A stretch of 64,000 bases of DNA from Rahnella rivi. Its GTDB lineage: Bacteria; Pseudomonadota; Gammaproteobacteria; Enterobacterales; Enterobacteriaceae. Numbering within the stretch: the first letter of the stretch is position 1; every line of letters starts with the position of its first letter. The position numbers and the translations under genes are program-made. The stretch covers positions 94,898 to 158,897 of the forward strand of contig NZ_JAFMOX010000053.1 in assembly GCF_019049655.1 (NCBI RefSeq). Direction: 5' to 3'. Below the pieces are notes generated by a model. It searched no databases. It saw only the letters and a list, made by a program, of their open reading frames with translations, and had not been told where the DNA came from. Below are positions 27,178-37,532 of this stretch, piece by piece.

Positions 27178-28287
27178 TCAGGCTCCCGGATGGTTTTTAC
27201 CTTCTTCGATAAAATCCTCGTCAATCTCTTCAATGTTATCGCGATGATCGCGCCCGGAAAGAATATTCCAGCAGGCGATAAACAGCGCCGCAATCAGCGG
27301 GCCGATAACGAATCCGTTAATGCCGTACACTTCCATTCCGCCCAATGTACTGATCAGAATGAGATAGTCAGGCATTTTGGTGTCTTTGCCAACGAGCAGC
27401 GGGCGGAGAATATTATCCACCAGACCAATGATCACCACGAAGAACACCACAATAAAGATGCCTTTCCACAGCATGCCGGAAGCAAAGAAATAGATGGCCG
27501 CCGGTACCCAGATGATCGCTGAACCCACGGCCGGAATGATGGACAGAAACGCCATCAGCGCGCCCCACAGCAGGCTTCCTTCCAGACCGGCGATGTAAAA
27601 CGCAATCCCCCCCAGCGCACCCTGAACGATAGCCACCACCACCGTACCTTTTACCGTTGCGCGAGCCACAGCAGCGAACTTCATGAACAGATGGTGTTTC
27701 ACGTAGCTCGACAGCGGCAGGGCAGCCAGCGTCAGGTTCACCAGATAAGCGCCGTCTTTGATCAGGAAGAACAGGATGTACAGCATGATGACGAAACCGA
27801 GCGCAAACCCGAAGGTGCTCTTACCGATAACGAAAACGCTGCCCGCCAGATACTGGCTCCCCTGCAATGCCACATCAGACAGCTTCTTCTGAATTTCAGT
27901 GGTGCTGTCCAGATCGTGATCGGACAGGAAATGGCGCGCCCAGCGAGGCAGATGATGAATAACATCCGCCAGGATCACCGGCAGCTGTGTTTCATTTCCC
28001 TGCAACTTGACGTACACCGCGTTGAACTCAATCGCCAGCGAGGAAATAATAATTGCCAGCGGGGTGAAGACGATAAGACAAATGATCAACACCGTGATCA
28101 GCGAAACCACGCCGTTGCGATCGCCGACGTACAGTTTGAGACGGTTTTTTAATGGATTGAAAATCACTGCCAGAATAATCGCCCATAAAACGGAAGAGTA
28201 GTAAGGCCGTAAAACATCAAAAAAAGCCAACGTTACGATGACCAGAATCGTAAGAAAAAACCCCTTGGAAATACCTTTAACCACCAT
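27178..28287 (-). CDS. AI-2E family (YdiK/PerM-type) permease
   Basis: A 369-residue membrane protein with about eight helices and the family loop GALGGIAFYIAGLEGSLLWG plus SIIPAVGSAIIWVPAAIYFF. The family includes TqsA (autoinducer-2 export) and cation/proton antiporters; the exact cargo of YdiK-type members is unsettled. The ATG follows AAAGGAATTAAA. The C-terminus is acidic (NIEEIDEDFIEEGK) and cytoplasmic. Confidence 0.85.
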   Translation of the reverse strand: MVVKGISKGFFLTILVIVTLAFFDVLRPYYSSVLWAIILAVIFNPLKNRLKLYVGDRNGVVSLITVLIICLIVFTPLAIIISSLAIEFNAVYVKLQGNETQLPVILADVIHHLPRWARHFLSDHDLDSTTEIQKKLSDVALQGSQYLAGSVFVIGKSTFGFALGFVIMLYILFFLIKDGAYLVNLTLAALPLSSYVKHHLFMKFAAVARATVKGTVVVAIVQGALGGIAFYIAGLEGSLLWGALMAFLSIIPAVGSAIIWVPAAIYFFASGMLWKGIFIVVFFVVIIGLVDNILRPLLVGKDTKMPDYLILISTLGGMEVYGINGFVIGPLIAALFIACWNILSGRDHRDNIEEIDEDFIEEGKNHPGA

Positions 28288-28433
28288 TTTAATTCCTTTG
28301 AATAATTCTGTTGCTCACGAAGCATAGAGTGCATCTTCGTTTTTGCAAAAATTAGTTCCTGGCTGCGGATAATCTGCGCAACAGCCTCCCGCGGAAGGCG
28401 GATTTTTCTGCCGGAGGGGGCGTTGCCTGCGAT

Positions 28434-28901
28434 TTATGCCAAATGAGCGGGCAGCAATGTTTTCGAGAAACAGACTGCCTCTTCCCGGCCAATATAGGGG
28501 CCGTAATTTTCAATTTTTCCGTAGCCATTTTTGAGGTAAAAACGGACAGCCCTGACGTTAACGTGGCGGGTTTCAAGCCAGAGTTCGGTATAACCTCGCT
28601 GTGCTGCGGATGTTTCCAGAAAATCGAGTAAAGCCTGACCAATGCCGGGTGAACTTCGGTCAGCAAACATCCTTTTCAGTTCGGCGATATGTTGTGTTAA
28701 CGGCCTTATCGCTCCACAACCAATCGCTTCACCTTGTTGGTTTCTTGCCAGTACCCACAGCGAACGCTCCTCTTCGAGTGAATCTGCCGTGAAATGGCTT
28801 TTGCCACTGTTACCGGTGATCGCGGCAAGTTCTGATGACAACTTTTCGATTAAATATTGCGATTCGGGCGAGAAAAAATCTGCTTTCTCAACGGTTATCA
28901 T
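28434..28901 (-). CDS. GNAT N-acetyltransferase
   Basis: A 155-residue GNAT protein. The acetyl-CoA-binding helix lies after AELKRMFADRSSPGIGQALLD (variant of R/QxxGxG/A), followed by the strand YTELWLETRHVNVRAVRFYL and KNGYGKIENYGPYIG, the usual end of the fold. It stands alone between the permease gene and the divergent CLC gene. Acceptor substrate unknown; PhnO/YhfO-like members acetylate small amines. Confidence 0.82.
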   Translation of the reverse strand: MITVEKADFFSPESQYLIEKLSSELAAITGNSGKSHFTADSLEEERSLWVLARNQQGEAIGCGAIRPLTQHIAELKRMFADRSSPGIGQALLDFLETSAAQRGYTELWLETRHVNVRAVRFYLKNGYGKIENYGPYIGREEAVCFSKTLLPAHLA

Positions 28902-29123
28902 GGCGTGGCCCTTATTAAACAGGAATCAGAATTGAAGGTACTGAGGATGTTTTATAGGAATACCGGGCAACTTTCAAAATGCACTTTATTTTTCCGCCGA
29001 AAATCTCCCTCCGGCCCCTGAGACGGCACCGAAAGCGTGAAATCACCCGGCAAAGTGCGGGCATGAGAAACTCACGCTGAAATGGTATTCTCCCCGTCAG
29101 CCTCTTTCCATAATGAGAACCTG

Positions 29124-30821
29124 ATGGGCCTGAAAGCATTTGATTCCCTGCAAAAGGGTGACTGGATTAACCTGCTGATCGCAATCCCCGCCGGGATTGT
29201 TGCCGCACTGGTCACCATTGCGTTTCGCGGCGCGATATCCGGCATTAACGGCCTGATGTTTGCCGACGGCAGCGACATTACCAAAGCCTTTAACGAATAC
29301 CCCCGGCTGGTCTGGCCGCTGATCACGACTGCAGGCGGCATTATTGCCGGTTTCATTTTGCTGTGGGCGCTGCGCCATGAAGAAAAGCACGGCAAAATGC
29401 CGGATTACCTCGATGTGATCGACCAGCGTCTGCCGGGCATTCCGGTGGTCAGCACCGTGCTGCGCGGGCTGTCGTCGCTCGCCAGTATCGCCAGCGGTGG
29501 GTCGATCGGGCGTGAAGGCGCGATGGTGCAACTCTCTGCGCTGAGCGGCAGTCTGGTCGGGCGCTTCTCGCGTTTTAAGGGCGTCCATCAGTCCGATATC
29601 ATCGCCATGGCGGCGGCAGGCGGGCTGGCAGCGGTGTACCACGCGCCGTTTGCGGGGGCGCTGTTTGTGGCAGAAATTGCCTTTGGCGTGACGGCGGTGC
29701 AGCGGCTGATCCCGCTGTTTATCTCGGCCTCGGTCGCGGTGCTTACCGTGCGTTCGCTGACCGATTATGCGCCGCTCTACCTTTACTCCTCGGCGACCTT
29801 CAGCCCGTCATTTGGCGCGATCATTACCGTGCTGATCATCGGCGCGGCGACGGGCGTGCTCGGGCCGCTGTTTATCTCCTCCATCGACAAAGTGCGCCTG
29901 TGGATGAAACCCATTTCGCATCCGGCGCTGCGCCTTGGCCTTGGCGGGCTGGGTGTCGGGCTGGTGGCAATTATTTCCCCGCTGGTGCTGGGCAACGGCT
30001 TTGAAGTGATCGATTTAATCCTCAACAACGGCGATTTACAGACGTCGTTGCTGGTCTTGCTGATCCTGAAAATTGTCGCCACGGCGATCACCATCGGCTC
30101 TGGCGCGGTGGGCGGGCTGTTTACGCCGTCACTGTTGATCGGCGCGGCGGGCGGCGCGCTGGTGTGTACTTTCCTGCAATGGCTGGGCTTTGATCCCGGC
30201 CCGGTCGGCCTGTATGCGGCGATCGGCATGAGTGCGCTGCTGGCGGCCACCAGCCATGCGCCGCTGATGTCGATCATGATGGCGTTTGAAATGACCCTCA
30301 ACAGCTCGCTGTTGTTCCCGCTGATGCTGGCGACGGCGATTTCCTACGTGGTTGCCTCGCGTCTGAAAGAGGGCGGGACCTACCCGGTGCTGACGCGCCA
30401 CAACGCCCGCTTCCTCGCGAAGAACGAGTTTGAGTACAGCACCGTGGCTTCGCTGGTGACGCCCTGCTCGAAAATGTACGTGGACGCCTCACTCTCCGAG
30501 GTGGTGAGCGAAGGGCTGAAGCAGCGCACGCGCTACGTTTACGTGGTGGACAGAGAAGAGCGGTTCCTCGGCGTGGTGCCGACCAACGTGCTGGCGAGCG
30601 GCATTATTGATGGCAGCCTGCAATCTGACAGCCCGATCGACGGGTTTATCGAACAGGAGTTCACCACGCTGTTCCAGCAGGCCAGCTACGAACAGGCGTG
30701 GGCGATGTTCAGCACGTCGCCGCTCGAACGTTTGCCGGTACTGGAAAATGCCCAGTCGCGCCGCCTGCTGGGTGTGATCACCAAAGCTGCGCTGTTAAAT
30801 AAGGCCAGCCACTTCCTGTAA
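29124..30821 (+). CDS. CLC family chloride channel/transporter with CBS pair
   Basis: A 565-residue membrane protein, start chosen at MGLKAFDSLQ rather than an upstream in-frame codon. The selectivity-filter elements are present: LPGIPVV, SIGREGAMVQ with the gating Glu, and GLFTPSLL. The C-terminal 140 residues (FLAKNEFEYSTVASLVTPCS onward) form two CBS domains, unlike E. coli ClcB, which lacks them, although the GREGAMVQ motif is ClcB-like. It probably exchanges chloride for protons in acid resistance, with nucleotide control through CBS. Confidence 0.88.
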   Translation: MGLKAFDSLQKGDWINLLIAIPAGIVAALVTIAFRGAISGINGLMFADGSDITKAFNEYPRLVWPLITTAGGIIAGFILLWALRHEEKHGKMPDYLDVIDQRLPGIPVVSTVLRGLSSLASIASGGSIGREGAMVQLSALSGSLVGRFSRFKGVHQSDIIAMAAAGGLAAVYHAPFAGALFVAEIAFGVTAVQRLIPLFISASVAVLTVRSLTDYAPLYLYSSATFSPSFGAIITVLIIGAATGVLGPLFISSIDKVRLWMKPISHPALRLGLGGLGVGLVAIISPLVLGNGFEVIDLILNNGDLQTSLLVLLILKIVATAITIGSGAVGGLFTPSLLIGAAGGALVCTFLQWLGFDPGPVGLYAAIGMSALLAATSHAPLMSIMMAFEMTLNSSLLFPLMLATAISYVVASRLKEGGTYPVLTRHNARFLAKNEFEYSTVASLVTPCSKMYVDASLSEVVSEGLKQRTRYVYVVDREERFLGVVPTNVLASGIIDGSLQSDSPIDGFIEQEFTTLFQQASYEQAWAMFSTSPLERLPVLENAQSRRLLGVITKAALLNKASHFL

Positions 30822-30828
30822 CTTTGCC

Positions 30829-31848
30829 TCAGTTCTCGTCGCTGCGCCTGAAAGCGTACCAGCCCGCCAGCAGGGTACAGACGCCGACAATCACCACCAG
30901 CAGGATAAAACCGTGGTGATTGCCGGCGAGCGGAATGCCTCCGACGTTCATGCCAAAAAATCCCGCCACAATATTGATCGGCAGCGCCAGCACGGTGATC
31001 ACCGTCAGCACGTACAGCGTGCGGTTACTTTGCTCCATCTGGCGCGAAGTGATTTCTTCCTGTAGCAAACGGATCCGCTCGGTCAGTGCGATCAGATCAT
31101 TGAGCACCACGGAAAATTCTTCGGCAAACTGACGTAAGTCCTGCACCACGGCGGGCGCGATCCACGCGGGAGGGCGGTTCAGCAGGCGAAACAGCGCCGT
31201 AGGCTCCGGCGCCAGCAACCGCTGAAAACGCATCAGCATTCGCCGCAGCCGGCCCAGACTGGCGCGGTTCTTTTTGACGTGATGACTGAGCAGGCGCTCT
31301 TCAATGGTGTCCACGTACTGGTTGGCGCGGCGGACGATCTGCTCCAGCAACTCCTCCTGTTCTTCCAGCAGATGCACCAGCAGCGCGGTCGGCGAGCCGA
31401 TGTTCAGGTGATCAAGCCGTTTAAACAGCCGCTCGATCAGCCGCACCGGTTTGTGGCGTGCGGTCACCACCAGTTGCTGATGACAGCTCAGCCACAGGGT
31501 GGAGGCTTCATCACTGGTTTCATCGGGGCGAAAAATCACGTCGTTGAGCACTGCCAGCAAGGTGTCATCCACCCGCTCTATGCGCGTACTGCGCGACCCT
31601 TCACGGATTTCTTCGAAAAACACATCCCCGACCGCAAAATGCTTTTTCAGCCATTTTTCTGCCATGGCGTGATTGAGATTGACGTGGATCCAGACAAACC
31701 CCTGGTCATGGCAGATCTGCTGATAGGCTTCCTGAACCTGTTGGGAAGAGACGCGCTCGGCAGGGCGGTTTGGCCGAAAAACGAAGCCGTAAATCATTCC
31801 GGTGACTTCATCATTGAAATTGAGTACGACGGGTTTTTCTGTCTGCAT
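30829..31848 (-). CDS. CorA/ZntB family divalent cation transporter
   Basis: A 339-residue protein: an alpha/beta cytosolic domain, a long helix (residues 160-270) and two C-terminal transmembrane helices linked by the pore-mouth motif GFFGMNVGGIPL, intermediate between the CorA GMN and ZntB GVN forms. ZntB moves zinc with protons; CorA moves magnesium. Which ion is used here cannot be decided. Start taken at MQTEKPVVLN, 23 codons inside the longest frame, matching the family N-terminus. Convergent with the CLC gene, seven bases apart. Confidence 0.82.
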   Translation of the reverse strand: MQTEKPVVLNFNDEVTGMIYGFVFRPNRPAERVSSQQVQEAYQQICHDQGFVWIHVNLNHAMAEKWLKKHFAVGDVFFEEIREGSRSTRIERVDDTLLAVLNDVIFRPDETSDEASTLWLSCHQQLVVTARHKPVRLIERLFKRLDHLNIGSPTALLVHLLEEQEELLEQIVRRANQYVDTIEERLLSHHVKKNRASLGRLRRMLMRFQRLLAPEPTALFRLLNRPPAWIAPAVVQDLRQFAEEFSVVLNDLIALTERIRLLQEEITSRQMEQSNRTLYVLTVITVLALPINIVAGFFGMNVGGIPLAGNHHGFILLVVIVGVCTLLAGWYAFRRSDEN

Positions 31849-32052
31849 TAAAGGCTTCTGGCGGAGAAAACGGGTTTCTCCATTACGCCAGACATCGGCA
31901 CAAATACAATATGCCACCCGCTAATTTCACAAATCCGTCACATTCCCGCCGCCTTACCCCCAATTTTCCTACTCCGGCTTCCTGATGGGCTTTTGGGGTG
32001 TTTTTCAGAAATTACCCGTTTAAAAACAATCAATTATTAAGAAATAGCAGAA

Positions 32053-32068
32053 TACCTCTTAAGGGGTA
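32053..32068 (+). promoter_or_regulatory. NarL/NarP 7-2-7 site of the nar promoter
   Basis: TACCTCT-TA-AGGGGTA is an exact inverted pair of NarL heptamers (TACYYMT) with a two-base spacer, the arrangement bound by both NarL and NarP. Centre about 93 bases before the likely transcript start. Confidence 0.8.
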
Positions 32069-32105
32069 TTTATCGTTATGTGAATTTTTATACGACGACG
32101 CGGCG

Positions 32106-32119
32106 TTGATCGCAATCAA
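32106..32119 (+). promoter_or_regulatory. FNR box of the nar promoter
   Basis: TTGAT-CGCA-ATCAA matches the FNR consensus TTGAT-N4-ATCAA at every position. A weak -10 (TACCCT, 32142) lies downstream so that the box centres near -41.5, the class II activating position used at E. coli narG. Confidence 0.9.
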
Positions 32120-32232
32120 GTAGACGCGCGTGTGGGGTGCATACCCTGAGGCCAACTTGAGCAATGTAGTTGTATTCCCCGCCATTCACATAATGACAAA
32201 GCGCCACAGGCCTTTGCACAGGAGATTCCCGG

Positions 32233-35200
32233 ATGAGCAAGTTTCTTGACCGGTTTCGCTATTTCAAACAGCTAGCTGAACCCTTCGCTGACGGCCACGG
32301 CCAGACGCTGAATACCAACCGTGACTGGGAAGACGGCTACCGTAGCCGCTGGCAGCACGACAAAGTGGTCCGTTCCACGCACGGTGTGAACTGCACCGGT
32401 TCCTGTAGCTGGAAGATTTACGTTAAAAACGGTCTGGTCACCTGGGAAACCCAGCAGACTGACTACCCGCGCACCCGTCCTGATCTGCCAAACCACGAAC
32501 CGCGTGGCTGCCCGCGTGGCGCCAGCTACTCCTGGTATCTCTACAGTGCTAACCGCCTGAAATACCCGCTGATGCGCAAAAAGCTGATCCAGTTATGGCG
32601 CGAAGCCAAACTGCAATACAGCGATCCGGTCGATGCCTGGGGCTCGATCGTCAATCAGCCGGAAAAAGCCAAAGAATATAAAGCCGCACGCGGTCGCGGT
32701 GGCTTTGTGCGTTCAAGCTGGCAGGAAGTGAATGAGCTGATTGCGGCGTCCAACGTTTATACCGCCAAAACCTTCGGCCCGGACCGCATTATCGGTTTCT
32801 CGCCAATTCCGGCGATGTCGATGGTGTCTTACGCCTCCGGCGCGCGCTATCTGTCGCTGATCGGCGGCGTGTGTCTGAGCTTCTACGACTGGTATTGCGA
32901 TTTGCCACCGGCTTCTCCGCAAACCTGGGGCGAGCAGACCGACGTCCCTGAATCCGCTGACTGGTACAACTCTTCTTATATTATCGCCTGGGGTTCAAAC
33001 GTTCCGCAGACCCGCACCCCGGACGCCCACTTCTTCACCGAAGTGCGTTACAAAGGCACCAAAACCGTTGCCATAACGCCGGATTACGCCGAAATCGCCA
33101 AGATTTGCGATCAGTGGCTGGCACCGAAACAAGGCACCGACAGCGCACTGGCGCTGGCAATGGGCCATGTGATCCTCAAATCCTTCCATATTGATAACCC
33201 AAGCCAGTACTTCACCGACTACGTGCGTCGTTACACCGACATGCCGATGCTGGTGATGCTCGAACCGCGCGAAGACGGCTCCTATGCCGCAGGCCGTATG
33301 CTGCGTGCGTCCGATCTGGTGGACAATCTGGGTCAGGAAAATAACCCGCAGTGGAAAACCATCGCCTTTGACGAAAACACCGGCGAACTGGTGTCACCGT
33401 TAGGTTCTATCGGTTACCGCTGGGGCGAAAAAGGCCAGTGGAATCTGGAATCCCGCGAAGGGAAAGATCATAAAGACGTCAGCCTGAAGCTGAGCCTGCT
33501 CGACGATCACGATGACGTGGTCAACGTCGGGTATCCGTACTTCGGCGGCGCGGTCAGCGAGCATTTCAACAGCGTGGCGCTGGATGAAATCCTGATGCAC
33601 AAACTGCCGGTCAAACGCCTGCAACTGGCAGACGGCAGCACCGGTCTGGTGGCGAGCGTTTACGATCTGACGCTGGCGAACTACGGCATTGAGCGCGGCC
33701 TGAACGACGAAAACTGTGCGCAAAGCTATGACGAAATCAAAGCCTACACGCCAGCCTGGGCCGAAAAAATCACCGGCGTTTCTCAGCAGAATATTGCGCG
33801 TATCGCCCATGAATTTGCCGACAACGCCAACAAAACCCATGGCCGTTCGATGATCATCGTCGGTGCCGGGATGAACCACTGGTATCACCTCGACATGAAC
33901 TACCGCGGTTTGATCAACATGCTGATCTTCTGTGGTTGCGTCGGCCAGAGCGGCGGCGGTTGGGCACACTACGTCGGGCAGGAAAAACTGCGTCCGCAAA
34001 CCGGCTGGCAGCCGCTGGCGTTTGGTCTGGACTGGCAGCGTCCGCCGCGCCAGATGAACAGCACCTCGTTCTTCTACAACCATTCCAGCCAGTGGCGTTA
34101 CGAAACCGTCGCGCCGCAGGAACTGTTGTCCCCGCTGGCGGATAAATCCAAATTCACCGGCAGCATGATCGACTACAACGTGCGCGCCGAGCGTATGGGC
34201 TGGCTGCCGTCTGCGCCGCAGCTCAACGTTAACCCGCTGCACATCGCGGAACAGGCGAAAGCGGTCGGCTTATCGCCTGCCGATTTCACCGTCGCAGCCC
34301 TGAAAGACGGCAGCGTGCGCTTTGCCGCCGAACAGCCGGATAATCCGCAGAACTTCCCGCGTAACCTGTTCGTCTGGCGCTCCAACCTGCTGGGTTCTTC
34401 CGGTAAAGGCCACGAGTACATGCTGAAATATCTGCTGGGCACCGAACACGGTATTCAGGGAGATGATCTCGGTATTCAGGGCGGCGTGATGCCGGAAGAA
34501 GTCGAATGGCAGGCGCAGGGCGGCGAAGGCAAACTGGATCTGGTGGTGACGCTTGATTTCCGTATGTCCAGCACCTGTCTGTATTCCGACATCGTGCTGC
34601 CAACCGCCACCTGGTACGAAAAAGACGACATGAATACCTCGGACATGCATCCGTTTATTCATCCGCTGTCAGCCGCCGTTGACCCGGCCTGGGATTCTAA
34701 AAGCGACTGGGAAATCTACAAAGGTATCGCCAAAGAGTTCTCCCGCGTCTGCGTCGGTCATCTGGGTGTGGAAACCGACATGGTCACGATGCCTATTCAG
34801 CACGATTCCGCCGCTGAGCTGGCGCAGCCGTTTGGCGTGGAAGACTGGAAGAAAGGCGAATGCGACCTGATCCCGGGGCGTACCGCACCGCATCTGATGG
34901 CCGTTGAACGCGACTATCCGAACACCTACGAGCGCTTCACCTCGGTCGGTCCGTTGCTGGAAAAACTCGGTAACGGCGGTAAAGGCATCAGCTGGAATAC
35001 CGACAGCGAAGTCGATTTACTGAAAAAACTGAATTACACCAAACCGGACGGCACCGCCAAAGGCCAGCCGATGATCAACACCGCGATTGATGCGGCGGAA
35101 GTCATCCTGACGCTGGCACCGGAAACCAACGGTCAGGTGGCCGTGAAAGCCTGGGCGGCGCTGAGCCAGAACACCGGCCGCGACCATACGCATCTGGCGC

Positions 35201-35997
35201 TGAACAAAGAAGACGAGAAAATCCGCTTCCGCGATATTCAGGCACAACCGCGCAAAATCATCTCCAGCCCGACCTGGTCTGGTCTGGAAGATGAACACGT
35301 GTCTTACAACGCCTGTTACACCAATGTGCATGAGCTGATCCCGTGGCGCACGCTGTCAGGCCGTCAGCAGATTTATCAGGATCACGCGTGGATGCGCGCC
35401 TTCGGTGAAAGCCTGCTGGTGTACCGTCCGCCAATCGACACCCGCGCCGCGCAGCCGTTGCTAAACGCGAAGCCGAACGGCAACCCTGAAATGGCGCTGA
35501 ACTTCCTGACGCCGCACCAGAAATGGGGCATTCACTCCACCTACAGCGACAACCTGCTGATGCTGACCTTAGGTCGCGGCGGCCCGATTGTCTGGCTGAG
35601 TGAAGACGATGCAACAAAACTGGGTATCGAAGACAACGACTGGATCGAAGCCTTCAACGCCAACGGCTCGCTGAGCGCCCGTGCGGTGGTCAGCCAGCGC
35701 GTACCGGCGGGGATGACCATGATGTACCACGCACAGGAACGCATCGTGAACATTCCGGGTTCGGAAATCAGCCAGCAGCGCGGCGGTATTCACAACTCCG
35801 TCACCCGCGTGTGCCCGAAACCAACCCACATGATCGGCGGCTACGCCCAGCTGGCGTACGGCTTTAACTACTACGGCACCGTCGGTTCTAACCGCGATGA
35901 ATTCGTGATTGTGCGCAAAATGAACCGCATCGACTGGCTGGATGACGAAGGTAACGACTACGTGCAGGACGCGGTCAAACAGGAGAAAGCCAAATGA
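32233..35997 (+). CDS. narG: Respiratory nitrate reductase alpha subunit
   Basis: A 1254-residue molybdopterin enzyme (E. coli NarG: 1247). The N-terminus MSKFLDRFRYFKQ is followed by the FS0 cluster ligands His50, Cys54, Cys58 and Cys93 (STHGVNCTGSCSW ... RGCPRGAS). The Mo-ligand Asp lies in SFYDWYCDLPPASPQTWGEQ. It reduces nitrate to nitrite at a bis-MGD cofactor on the cytoplasmic side. The stop overlaps narH (ATGA). No narK precedes it, unlike E. coli; the promoter shows FNR and NarL sites. The abundant minus-strand frames over this gene are shadows of its biased codon use. Confidence 0.98.
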   Translation: MSKFLDRFRYFKQLAEPFADGHGQTLNTNRDWEDGYRSRWQHDKVVRSTHGVNCTGSCSWKIYVKNGLVTWETQQTDYPRTRPDLPNHEPRGCPRGASYSWYLYSANRLKYPLMRKKLIQLWREAKLQYSDPVDAWGSIVNQPEKAKEYKAARGRGGFVRSSWQEVNELIAASNVYTAKTFGPDRIIGFSPIPAMSMVSYASGARYLSLIGGVCLSFYDWYCDLPPASPQTWGEQTDVPESADWYNSSYIIAWGSNVPQTRTPDAHFFTEVRYKGTKTVAITPDYAEIAKICDQWLAPKQGTDSALALAMGHVILKSFHIDNPSQYFTDYVRRYTDMPMLVMLEPREDGSYAAGRMLRASDLVDNLGQENNPQWKTIAFDENTGELVSPLGSIGYRWGEKGQWNLESREGKDHKDVSLKLSLLDDHDDVVNVGYPYFGGAVSEHFNSVALDEILMHKLPVKRLQLADGSTGLVASVYDLTLANYGIERGLNDENCAQSYDEIKAYTPAWAEKITGVSQQNIARIAHEFADNANKTHGRSMIIVGAGMNHWYHLDMNYRGLINMLIFCGCVGQSGGGWAHYVGQEKLRPQTGWQPLAFGLDWQRPPRQMNSTSFFYNHSSQWRYETVAPQELLSPLADKSKFTGSMIDYNVRAERMGWLPSAPQLNVNPLHIAEQAKAVGLSPADFTVAALKDGSVRFAAEQPDNPQNFPRNLFVWRSNLLGSSGKGHEYMLKYLLGTEHGIQGDDLGIQGGVMPEEVEWQAQGGEGKLDLVVTLDFRMSSTCLYSDIVLPTATWYEKDDMNTSDMHPFIHPLSAAVDPAWDSKSDWEIYKGIAKEFSRVCVGHLGVETDMVTMPIQHDSAAELAQPFGVEDWKKGECDLIPGRTAPHLMAVERDYPNTYERFTSVGPLLEKLGNGGKGISWNTDSEVDLLKKLNYTKPDGTAKGQPMINTAIDAAEVILTLAPETNGQVAVKAWAALSQNTGRDHTHLALNKEDEKIRFRDIQAQPRKIISSPTWSGLEDEHVSYNACYTNVHELIPWRTLSGRQQIYQDHAWMRAFGESLLVYRPPIDTRAAQPLLNAKPNGNPEMALNFLTPHQKWGIHSTYSDNLLMLTLGRGGPIVWLSEDDATKLGIEDNDWIEAFNANGSLSARAVVSQRVPAGMTMMYHAQERIVNIPGSEISQQRGGIHNSVTRVCPKPTHMIGGYAQLAYGFNYYGTVGSNRDEFVIVRKMNRIDWLDDEGNDYVQDAVKQEKAK

Positions 35998-37532
35998 AAA
36001 TTCGTTCACAAGTCGGCATGGTGCTGAATCTCGACAAATGCATTGGCTGCCACACCTGTTCCGTGACCTGTAAAAACGTCTGGACCAGCCGCGAAGGGAT
36101 GGAATACGCGTGGTTTAACAACGTGGAAACCAAACCGGGTCTGGGTTATCCGCACGACTGGGAAAACCAGGAAAAATGGAAGGGCGGCTGGATCCGCAAA
36201 ATCAACGGCAAACTGCAGCCGCGCATGGGTAACAAAGCCAACCTGCTGCATAAAATCTTCGCTAACCCGCACATGCCGGAAATCGATGATTACTACGAAC
36301 CGTTCGATTTTGATTATCAGCATCTGCACACCGCGAAAGACGGTAAACATCAGCCGGTGGCGCGTCCGCGTTCGCTGCTGACCGGCAAACGCATGAAGAA
36401 AATTGTCGGCGGCCCGAACTGGGAAGACGATCTGGGCACGGAGTTCAGCAAACGTTCTGCCGATCAGAACTTCGCCAACATGCAGAAAGAGATGTACGGC
36501 GAGTTCGAAAATACCTTTATGGCGTACCTGCCGCGTCTGTGCGAACACTGCCTGAACCCGGCGTGCGTGGCGACCTGTCCGAGCGGCGCGATTTATAAAC
36601 GCGGCGAAGACGGCATCGTGCTGATCGACCAGGACAAATGCCGCGGCTGGCGCATGTGCCTGACCGGCTGCCCGTACAAAAAAATCTACTTCAACTGGAA
36701 AAGCGGCAAATCAGAAAAATGTATTTTCTGTTATCCGCGCATCGAAGCGGGCCAGCCAACGGTCTGTTCTGAAACCTGCGTCGGCCGCATCCGTTATCTC
36801 GGTGTGGTGCTGTATGACGCCGACCGTATCGCCGAAGCGGCATCGGTTGAGAACGAGAAAGACTTGTACGAAAGCCAGATGAGCATCTTCCTCGATCCGA
36901 ACGATCCTGAAGTGATTGCCCAGGCTGAAAAAGACGGCATTCCGATTTCCGTCATGGACGCCGCGCGTCAGTCGCCGGTCTACAAAATGGCGATTGAATG
37001 GAAGCTGGCACTGCCGCTGCACCCGGAATACCGCACACTGCCGATGGTCTGGTACGTGCCGCCGCTGTCGCCGATTCAGTCAGCCGCCGACGCCGGGGCA
37101 TTGCCGCACAGCGGCGTGCTGCCGGACGTCGAAAGCCTGCGTATTCCGGTGGAATACCTGGCGAACCTGCTGACCGCGGGCGACACCGCACCGGTATTGC
37201 GGGCGCTGAAACGTATGCTGGCGATGCGCCACTTCAAACGCGCTGAAACCGTGGACGGCGTGACCGACACCAGCGCGCTGGAACAGGTCGGATTGTCTGC
37301 GGCGCAGGCGGAAGAAATGTACCGCTATCTGGCGATCGCCAACTACGAAGACCGTTTTGTGGTGCCTTCCAGCCACCGTGAACAGGCTCGCGAAGCCTTC
37401 CCGGAAGCCAAAGGCTGCGGTTTCAGCTTCGGTGACGGTTGCCACGGCAGCGACAGCAAATTCAACCTGTTCAACAGTAAACGTATCGACGCCATCGACA
37501 TCGGCGCGAAAACGGAAAGGAAGGGCGAATGA
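35994..37532 (+). CDS. narH: Respiratory nitrate reductase beta subunit
   Basis: A 512-residue electron-transfer subunit carrying three 4Fe-4S and one 3Fe-4S clusters. Four Cys groups are visible: CIGCHTCSVTCKNVW (residue 16 onward), CEHCLNPACVATCPSGA, CRGWRMCLTGCPYKKIYFN (with Trp in place of one Cys, giving the 3Fe-4S cluster) and CIFCYPRIEAGQPTVCSETC. It links NarI haem to NarG. Start and stop both overlap neighbours by four bases. Confidence 0.98.
   Translation: MKIRSQVGMVLNLDKCIGCHTCSVTCKNVWTSREGMEYAWFNNVETKPGLGYPHDWENQEKWKGGWIRKINGKLQPRMGNKANLLHKIFANPHMPEIDDYYEPFDFDYQHLHTAKDGKHQPVARPRSLLTGKRMKKIVGGPNWEDDLGTEFSKRSADQNFANMQKEMYGEFENTFMAYLPRLCEHCLNPACVATCPSGAIYKRGEDGIVLIDQDKCRGWRMCLTGCPYKKIYFNWKSGKSEKCIFCYPRIEAGQPTVCSETCVGRIRYLGVVLYDADRIAEAASVENEKDLYESQMSIFLDPNDPEVIAQAEKDGIPISVMDAARQSPVYKMAIEWKLALPLHPEYRTLPMVWYVPPLSPIQSAADAGALPHSGVLPDVESLRIPVEYLANLLTAGDTAPVLRALKRMLAMRHFKRAETVDGVTDTSALEQVGLSAAQAEEMYRYLAIANYEDRFVVPSSHREQAREAFPEAKGCGFSFGDGCHGSDSKFNLFNSKRIDAIDIGAKTERKGE

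Noticed and set aside
33400..34242. 280-codon minus-strand frame across narG
   Set aside because: It mirrors a well-supported gene in a GC-rich reading frame, has no ribosome site and resembles no protein.
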